A stretch of DNA of 64,000 nt from Nocardia ignorata NBRC 108230. Its GTDB lineage: Bacteria; Actinomycetota; Actinomycetes; Mycobacteriales; Mycobacteriaceae. The stretch is taken from the NCBI RefSeq assembly GCF_001612905.1, contig NZ_BDBI01000031.1, positions 62,001-126,000 of the forward strand, in the 5' to 3' direction. This document shows positions 58,963 through 64,000 of the stretch, one piece after another. The notes under the pieces were generated by a model that ran no database searches, was not told the origin of the DNA, and worked only from the letters and a program-made list of their open reading frames with translations. A program made the position numbers and the translations under genes. Within the stretch, counting starts at the first letter, position 1, and every line of letters begins with the position of its first letter.

Positions 58963-60684
58963 ATGGTGGACGTGAACACCCATTACGACGTGCTGATCGT
59001 CGGATCGGGTTTCGGCGGCAGCGTCACGGCGCTGCGGCTGGTGGAGAAGGGATACCGAGTCGGCGTGCTCGAGGCGGGCCGCCGGTTCGCCGACGTCGAT
59101 TTCGCCGCGACCAACTGGGACCTGCGCCGCTACCTGTGGGCGCCGCGACTCGGGTGCTACGGCATTCAGCGCGTGCATCGCCTGCGCGACTGTTTCATCC
59201 TGGCCGGAGCCGGTGTCGGCGGCGGGTCGCTCAACTACGCCAACACGCTGTACAAGCCGGGGGAGGCGTTCTTCGGTGACAAGCAGTGGGCGGGCATCAC
59301 CGACTGGGAAGCCGAACTGTCCCCGCACTACGAGCAGGCCACCCGCATGCTCGGGGTGGTCCGAAACCCATTGCACACCCCGGCCGACACGGTCATCAAG
59401 GCGGTGGCCGAGGAGATGGGCGTCGGGCACACCTTCGTGCCGACTCCCGTCGCGGTGTACTTCGGCGAGCCGGGCCGCACCGACGCCGACCCGTACTTCG
59501 GCGGTGTCGGCCCCGCCCGCACCGGCTGCGTGAAGTGCGGTGAATGCATGACCGGTTGCCGGCACGGCGCCAAGAACACACTGGTCAAGAACTATCTCGG
59601 GCTGGCCGAGCAGGCCGGGGCGAGCGTGCTGCCGATGACCACCGTGACGGCCCTGCGTCCGCAAACCGACGGCACCTGGCTCGTCGACACCGAGCGCACC
59701 GGCAGCTGGGTCCGCAAGCAGCGCACCACGTTGTCCGCCGACCGCGTGGTGCTCGCCGCGGGCACCTGGGGCACCCAGCGACTGCTGTTCCGCATGCGCG
59801 ACCGCGCCGTCCTGCCCGCGCTGTCGCCGCGCCTCGGTGTGCTCACCCGCACCAACTCCGAGGCCATCCTCGGTGCGGGCCGCACCACGGTGAATCCCGA
59901 CATCGAGGTCACCACCGGGGTGGCGATCACCTCGTCGTTCCACCCGACGCCCGACACCCACGTGGAACCGGTGCGCTACGGCCGGGGTTCCAACGCGATG
60001 GGCCTGCTGAACACCTACCTCGTCGACGGCGACCAGCGCATACCGCGCTGGCTGCGGGTGCTCGGCATCGCGGGCCGTCACCCGATCCGCACCGTTCGCC
60101 TGCTGCGCACCACACGCTGGAGCGAGCGGACCCTGATCCTGCTGGTGATGCAGAGCCTGGACAACTCCATCACCACCTACACCAAGCGTGGGCTGTTCGG
60201 CCGCCGCTACACCAGCAAGCAGGGGTACGGCCACCCCAATCCGTCCTGGATTCCGGCCGGGCACGAGGTGACCCGAAGGGTCGCCGAGAAATTCGGCGCC
60301 ACCGCGGGCACCACCTGGCCCGATGTCTTCGGTGTTCCGATGACCGCGCACTTCATCGGCGGCTGCGCCATCGGCGCCGATCCGGCCACCGGCGTGATCG
60401 ACCCCTACCACCGGGTGCACGGCTATCCGGGACTGAGCATCGTGGACGGCTCGGCCATTTCGGCGAACCTGGGGGTCAACCCGTCACTCACCATCGCCGC
60501 GCAGGCCGAACGCGCGGCCGCGCTGTGGCCGAACCGGGGCGAGGCCGATCCGCGGCCGCCGATGGGGGAGCCGTACCGCCGGATCGCGCCGGTCCCTCCG
60601 CGTGCTCCCGTTGTGCCCGCCGGTGCCCCCGCGGCCCTGCGGCTGCCCATCGAACCGGTGGACCGGTCGGCGCTCGGCGCGTGA
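58963..60684 (+). CDS. GMC oxidoreductase, ChoD-like sterol oxidase family
   Basis: A 573-residue FAD enzyme. The N-terminal dinucleotide motif VLIVGSGFGGSVTALRLVEKG and the GAGVGGGSLNYANTL loop are typical of the cholesterol oxidase ChoD group; the C-terminal MTAHFIGGCAIG and LGVNPSLTIAAQAERAA carry the His and Asn of the GMC active site. A Cys cluster C-x2-C-x2-C-x3-C (GCVKCGECMTGCRHG, about residues 187-200) resembles an iron-sulfur or metal site. No signal peptide. Substrate could be a sterol or another hydroxylated lipid; ChoD homologues do not always oxidise cholesterol. Confidence 0.85.
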   Translation: MVDVNTHYDVLIVGSGFGGSVTALRLVEKGYRVGVLEAGRRFADVDFAATNWDLRRYLWAPRLGCYGIQRVHRLRDCFILAGAGVGGGSLNYANTLYKPGEAFFGDKQWAGITDWEAELSPHYEQATRMLGVVRNPLHTPADTVIKAVAEEMGVGHTFVPTPVAVYFGEPGRTDADPYFGGVGPARTGCVKCGECMTGCRHGAKNTLVKNYLGLAEQAGASVLPMTTVTALRPQTDGTWLVDTERTGSWVRKQRTTLSADRVVLAAGTWGTQRLLFRMRDRAVLPALSPRLGVLTRTNSEAILGAGRTTVNPDIEVTTGVAITSSFHPTPDTHVEPVRYGRGSNAMGLLNTYLVDGDQRIPRWLRVLGIAGRHPIRTVRLLRTTRWSERTLILLVMQSLDNSITTYTKRGLFGRRYTSKQGYGHPNPSWIPAGHEVTRRVAEKFGATAGTTWPDVFGVPMTAHFIGGCAIGADPATGVIDPYHRVHGYPGLSIVDGSAISANLGVNPSLTIAAQAERAAALWPNRGEADPRPPMGEPYRRIAPVPPRAPVVPAGAPAALRLPIEPVDRSALGA

Positions 60685-60734
60685 TCCGGATCGAACACCG
60701 TGCCGAATAAGCGATTTCGGTCCACCATGGACAT

Positions 60735-61184
60735 ATGGGTGGGCACGAGATCCGGCGAGCACGTCCCGAGGACTACGACGAACTGATCGGGGTGGTCGAC
60801 GACTGGTGGGGGCGGGCCGTGACGCACAACCTGCCGCGCATGTTCCTCGACCACTTCCATCGCACCAGCCTTATCGCCACCGACGACGCCGGAATCTCCG
60901 GATTCCTCATCGGTTTCGGCTCGCCCGCACACGCCGACGCCGCCTACATCCACTTCGTCGCCGTGCGTCCCGACGCCCGCAAATCGGGCCTCGGCCGCAC
61001 CCTCTACGACGAGTTCTTCACGATCGTGCGCGCCGACGGCCGAAAACTGGTGTCGGCCATCACCTCACCGTCGAACTACACCTCGATCGACTTCCACCGC
61101 AGCCTCGGCTTCAGGGTCACCGGACCGGTCGCGAACTACAACGGCCCGGGCCGAGCCCTCATCACGTTCGAGCGCGTCCTGTAG
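60735..61184 (+). CDS. GNAT family N-acetyltransferase
   Basis: A 149-residue acetyltransferase. The acetyl-CoA motif A is VAVRPDARKSGLGRTLYDEF with the R-x-x-G-x-G signature, and the C-terminal LGFRVTGPVANYNGPG strand-loop is conserved in the family. The ATG has CACCAT 6 nt upstream. Convergent with the SDR gene; a strong bidirectional terminator follows. Substrate unknown. Confidence 0.87.
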   Translation: MGGHEIRRARPEDYDELIGVVDDWWGRAVTHNLPRMFLDHFHRTSLIATDDAGISGFLIGFGSPAHADAAYIHFVAVRPDARKSGLGRTLYDEFFTIVRADGRKLVSAITSPSNYTSIDFHRSLGFRVTGPVANYNGPGRALITFERVL

Positions 61185-61189
61185 AAACG

Positions 61190-61230
61190 CCGAACGGCGC
61201 CTCCCGAAAAGGAAGGCGCCGTTCGGTATT
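61190..61230. terminator. Bidirectional terminator between GNAT and SDR genes
   Basis: A perfect 13-bp repeat (CCGAACGGCGCCT at 61190-61202 with AGGCGCCGTTCGG at 61214-61226) is followed by TATT and stands between convergent stops. Confidence 0.8.
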
Positions 61231-61238
61231 CGAGCTGC

Positions 61239-62006
61239 TTACCTGGGCGCCATGCGCAGGGCGCCGTCCATGCGGATGGTCTCGCCGTTGAGGTAGTCGT
61301 GGCGGGCGATGTACTCCACCAGCTGGGCATACTCGTCGGGGCGACCCAGCCGCGACGGGAACGGGACGCCCGCCTCGAGGTTCTTGCGGTAGTCCTCGGT
61401 GACGCCGGCGAGCATCGGAGTATCGATGATGCCGGGGGCGATGGTGTTCACGCGGATACCGAACTGGGCCAGGTCACGCGCGGCGGGAACGGTCATGCCG
61501 TGCACGCCACCCTTGGACGCCGAGTACGCGATCTGACCGATCTGGCCCTCGAACGCCGCCACCGACGCGGTGTTCACGACCACGCCGCGCTGACCGTACT
61601 CGTCCACCGGCTCGGTCTTGGCGATGGCGTCGGCCGCCAGCCGCATCACATTGAAGGTGCCGAGCAGGTTCACGGTGATGACGGTGCGGAACAGCTCGAG
61701 ATCGTGCGGGCCGTTCTTCGACAGGATGCGACCCGCCCAGCCGACACCGGCACAGTTCACCACGATGCGCAGCGGCGCCGGGCCCTCGGTCACCTGGGCG
61801 ACGGCAGCGGCGACCTCGTCGTTGCTCGTCACGTCGGCGGCGATCAGGGTGACACCGTCGGGCACGCTGTCGCCCGCGCGCTCGATGGACTGCGGGATGT
61901 CGAGACCGAACACGGTGGCACCCGCCTCGGCCAGGCGCTTGGCGGTAGCGGCACCGAGACCGGACGCGCCTCCGGTGACGATTGCGGCGGAACCAGAAAT
62001 CTCCAC
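61239..62006 (-). CDS. SDR family oxidoreductase, 3-hydroxyacyl-CoA dehydrogenase type 2-like
   Basis: A 255-residue classical SDR. The cofactor motif TGGASGLG, the NAG-like NCAGVG, catalytic Ser in NTASVAAFEG, and YxxxK in AYSASKGG are all present, so it should be active. The C-terminus (ETIRMDGALRMAPR) matches HSD17B10-type short-chain 3-hydroxyacyl-CoA dehydrogenases used in beta-oxidation of branched or sterol-derived acyl chains. Convergent with GNAT. Confidence 0.9.
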   Translation of the reverse strand: MEISGSAAIVTGGASGLGAATAKRLAEAGATVFGLDIPQSIERAGDSVPDGVTLIAADVTSNDEVAAAVAQVTEGPAPLRIVVNCAGVGWAGRILSKNGPHDLELFRTVITVNLLGTFNVMRLAADAIAKTEPVDEYGQRGVVVNTASVAAFEGQIGQIAYSASKGGVHGMTVPAARDLAQFGIRVNTIAPGIIDTPMLAGVTEDYRKNLEAGVPFPSRLGRPDEYAQLVEYIARHDYLNGETIRMDGALRMAPR

Positions 62007-62256
62007 AAAATCTCCTGTGTTATCGGCGGCTGGCGCCGCGGTTCGCGGCGCTGAACCCCGCCTCTTCCCTCCCTACGGGCACTCCTTCGTCGCACCCTTC
62101 GGTCAGTCCAGAGGCGGGGACGCGCCGCGAACTTGGTGGTTTTGCGGCCTTATCGGCCTTCTGCCAATAATGCACCATAACGCTCCGGGGTGTGGTGTGG
62201 CGCACCCCTACTTCGGTGTAGCCGAAATCGTCGCGAACAGCGGTGTTTGCCGGTGG

Positions 62257-62262
62257 TAGCGT
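62257..62262 (+). promoter_or_regulatory. -10 box of the second SDR gene (leaderless)
   Basis: TAGCGT lies 6 nt before the ATG at 62269. Confidence 0.55.
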
Positions 62263-62268
62263 GCCGTC

Positions 62269-63144
62269 ATGAGATCGTTCGCCGGTCCGAGCGTGGCCGG
62301 GCGCAGGGTCCTGATCACGGGTGCCGCGCGCGGGATCGGTGCTGCGCTGGCGCGGCGGCTGGCGGCGAAGGGGGCGCGGGTCGCGCTGCTCGGGATCGAG
62401 CCGGAACTGCTCGCCGAGGTGGCCGCGGAATGCGGCGATGTGCCGTGGCGCTACTGCGATGTGGCCGACCCGGCCCAGGTGGGGCGGGTGATTCCGGTGC
62501 TGGTCGCCGAACTCGGCGGGCTGGATGTGCTGGTGGCCAACGCGGGGGTCGCCAAGCAGATGGCGATGGTCGGTGGCGACGCCTCGGTGCTCGAGGAGAC
62601 GTTGGCGGTGAACGTGCTCGGTGTGGCGTACGCGGTGCAGGCGGCGGGTCCGTATATCGCGCACGCGGATGGGTACGTCCTGATGATGTCGTCCATCTCG
62701 AGTGCCGTGCAGCTGCCGCTCGGCGGCGCCTACAGTGCGTCGGCGGCCGCGGTGGCCGCGCTCGCGGAAACGCTGCGCTTCGAATTGTCCTCCACGGGCG
62801 CCAAAGTGGGCGTCACCTACTTCGCGGGGATCGACACCGACATGACCGTGCGCGGCTTCGACACCGCCGCCGCGCACACCATCCTCGGCGGCACGAGCCT
62901 GGCGGGGATCTCGCCGATCGGCCCGGCGGTCGACGCGATGGAACGGGCTGTGGCCCGCCGCAAGGCCACGGTGTACGCGCCGTGGTGGGTGGCGATGGCC
63001 CGGCCGCTACGCCCCTTCGCCCAGCTGGTCGTGCAACGACTACACGGCAACAGGGTGGCGCGCGCCGTCGAGATCGCCCGCAACGAGGACGCACCGTTCA
63101 CCACCGACCAACCGGCCCGGCCGCGCAGAATGGAACGGCAATGA
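62269..63144 (+). CDS. SDR family protein lacking the catalytic lysine
   Basis: A 291-residue SDR with the cofactor motif TGAARGIG, NAGVA and an intact Ser region (MMSSISS), but the YxxxK motif reads AYSASAAA, so the Lys is replaced by Ala. The C-terminal part (about 230-270) carries hydrophobic, membrane-associating segments (APWWVAMARPLRPFAQL). It could bind NAD(P) without normal catalysis or use another residue. Its stop overlaps the TetR start by ATGA, so regulator and enzyme are coupled. Confidence 0.82.
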   Translation: MRSFAGPSVAGRRVLITGAARGIGAALARRLAAKGARVALLGIEPELLAEVAAECGDVPWRYCDVADPAQVGRVIPVLVAELGGLDVLVANAGVAKQMAMVGGDASVLEETLAVNVLGVAYAVQAAGPYIAHADGYVLMMSSISSAVQLPLGGAYSASAAAVAALAETLRFELSSTGAKVGVTYFAGIDTDMTVRGFDTAAAHTILGGTSLAGISPIGPAVDAMERAVARRKATVYAPWWVAMARPLRPFAQLVVQRLHGNRVARAVEIARNEDAPFTTDQPARPRRMERQ

Positions 63145-63788
63145 GTGAGGAACCCGGATCGACCCTGCGTCAGCTGCCGCGCGGGCGCCACCGCCTCTCG
63201 CGCGAGGAAGTGGTCGCGTCCCAGCGCGAACGCATCCTCGTCGCGATGGGGGAGGCGATGTGCGAGAGCGGCTATGTCGGCACGCCGGTCGCGGCGGTGC
63301 TCAAACGCGCCGGGGTGTCACGCGAGACGTTCTACGAGCAGTTCCGCTCCAAGGAGGACTGCTTCCGCGCCGCCTTCGACCGCGCCTCCAAGCTGCTCTC
63401 GGACCGGTTGCAGGACACCATCGCCGAACTCGCCGACGCCGACGCGCCGACCCGGATGGACCGCATCCTCACCGCCTACTTCCAGCACCTGATCGACGAT
63501 CCCGCCTCCGCGCGGCTGTTCCTCGTCGAGGTGTACGCGGCGGGACCGGCAGCGATCGCGGCCCGGATGGACCTACAGCACCGGTTCGTCACGGTGGTCG
63601 CGGCGATGCTCGGCGCCGAAACCGACGAGCAGCGCTTCGCCTGCGCCACCTTGGCGGCGGCGATCGGCGCGATGGTCACCGGCAAGATCGCCGGGGGCGA
63701 CCTCGACAGCCTGTGGGAGCTGAAGGATCAGCTCATCGCGTTGGCGCAGCGCTCGGGCACGGTTTACGGCAACGCCTTCGCCGGCTGA
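63141..63788 (+). CDS. TetR family transcriptional regulator
   Basis: A 215-residue repressor. The N-terminal helix-turn-helix is AVLKRAGVSRETFYEQFRSKEDCF (split over residues 54-77), followed by an all-helical ligand domain. It is co-transcribed with the atypical SDR and probably controls it, with autoregulation likely at the SDR promoter. Ligand unknown; proteins beside SDR genes often sense fatty acids or sterol intermediates. The 3' end overlaps the convergent UPF0016 gene by 25 bp. Confidence 0.9.
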   Translation: MSEEPGSTLRQLPRGRHRLSREEVVASQRERILVAMGEAMCESGYVGTPVAAVLKRAGVSRETFYEQFRSKEDCFRAAFDRASKLLSDRLQDTIAELADADAPTRMDRILTAYFQHLIDDPASARLFLVEVYAAGPAAIAARMDLQHRFVTVVAAMLGAETDEQRFACATLAAAIGAMVTGKIAGGDLDSLWELKDQLIALAQRSGTVYGNAFAG

Positions 63789-64000
63789 TCCACCGGCTCG
63801 CGCTCACGCCGGGAGAACCGCCAGGCCAGCACCCCGGCGCCGGTGAATGCGGGGGCGAGCAGGGCGAGCGCGAGGGCGGCGACGCCGTCGACGCCGGGGA
63901 CGAAGGCGTCGAGCAGGGTTTTCCCGGCGAAGAACAGGAACAGCAGACCCGAGGCGATGGCGATCCCGCGCTCGGGCAGGTGCTTACCCGCGAACTTGCC
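63764..64000 (-). CDS. UPF0016 (GDT1/TMEM165-like) transporter, C-terminal part
   Basis: Only the last 78 residues are inside the window, reading off the right edge. KFAGKHLPERGIAIASGLLFLFFAG is the second-repeat signature region of UPF0016 proteins (cation, often Mn2+ or Ca2+, transporters); a second helix (about 38-60 of this fragment) and a charged tail ending in LP follow. The stop codon TAA at 63766-63764 lies within the TetR coding end on the other strand. Confidence 0.75.
   Translation of the reverse strand, partial: GKFAGKHLPERGIAIASGLLFLFFAGKTLLDAFVPGVDGVAALALALLAPAFTGAGVLAWRFSRREREPVDQPAKALP

Overview
The window is a GC-rich actinobacterial chromosome segment from the Corynebacteriales, most probably Nocardia or a close relative. 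From position 1 to about 22.9 kb the gene order follows the origin-proximal block of Mycobacterium tuberculosis (gyrB, gyrA, Rv0007-like gene, ileT, alaT, ppiA, Rv0010c-like gene, crgA, trpG, pknB, pknA, pbpA, rodA, pstP, fhaB, fhaA, leuT). Additions are an acyl-CoA dehydrogenase-like gene directly after alaT, a 6C small RNA, a drrAB-type ABC exporter, a RibD-like reductase/deaminase pair and a CBS-domain protein. dnaA and oriC should lie a few kb upstream of position 1, which fits the DnaA-box-like clusters at 9.9, 11.7 and 26.1 kb.

Layout: 0-5 kb DNA gyrase, a DUF3566 membrane protein and two tRNAs; 5-9.3 kb acyl-CoA dehydrogenase, 6C RNA, ABC exporter, PpiA; 9.4-12.7 kb CrgA, a glutamine amidotransferase, RibD-like enzymes; 12.8-22.6 kb a leftward operon for Ser/Thr phospho-signalling and septal/polar peptidoglycan synthesis (FhaA, FhaB, PstP, RodA, PbpA, PknA, PknB); 22.8 kb tRNA-Leu; 24.1-30.3 kb a MoxR/DUF58/DUF4129 membrane cluster with a divergent SpoIIM/RDD pair; 30.4-33.8 kb a HAMP-linked adenylate cyclase and a DUF4407 membrane protein; 34.4-40.9 kb gltBD behind a roughly 400-nt hairpin-rich leader; 41.1 kb a compact Sel1-like repeat protein; 42.1-44.4 kb a four-gene Roadblock/LC7 operon; 44.6-50 kb cutinase, phosphatase, LysX; 50.1-54.8 kb S4 protein, RraA, SRPBCC protein and a YcnI-CopC-CopD copper cassette; 54.9-60.7 kb a RecB-like nuclease, HtpG and a ChoD-like oxidase; 60.7-64 kb a GNAT enzyme, two SDR enzymes, a TetR regulator and the end of a UPF0016 transporter.

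The main functional themes are cell-envelope growth control (PknA/PknB/PstP acting with RodA, PbpA, CrgA and the FHA proteins), nitrogen assimilation (gltBD), and copper handling. No insertion sequence, prophage, CRISPR array or integrase is visible, so this looks like stable core chromosome. The items most worth follow-up are the structured leader of gltB, a candidate noncoding RNA at 24.1 kb, the Roadblock operon that lacks a GTPase gene, the recurring DnaA-box-like clusters outside oriC, and the many genes whose -10 box sits 6-7 nt before the start codon, implying leaderless mRNAs.
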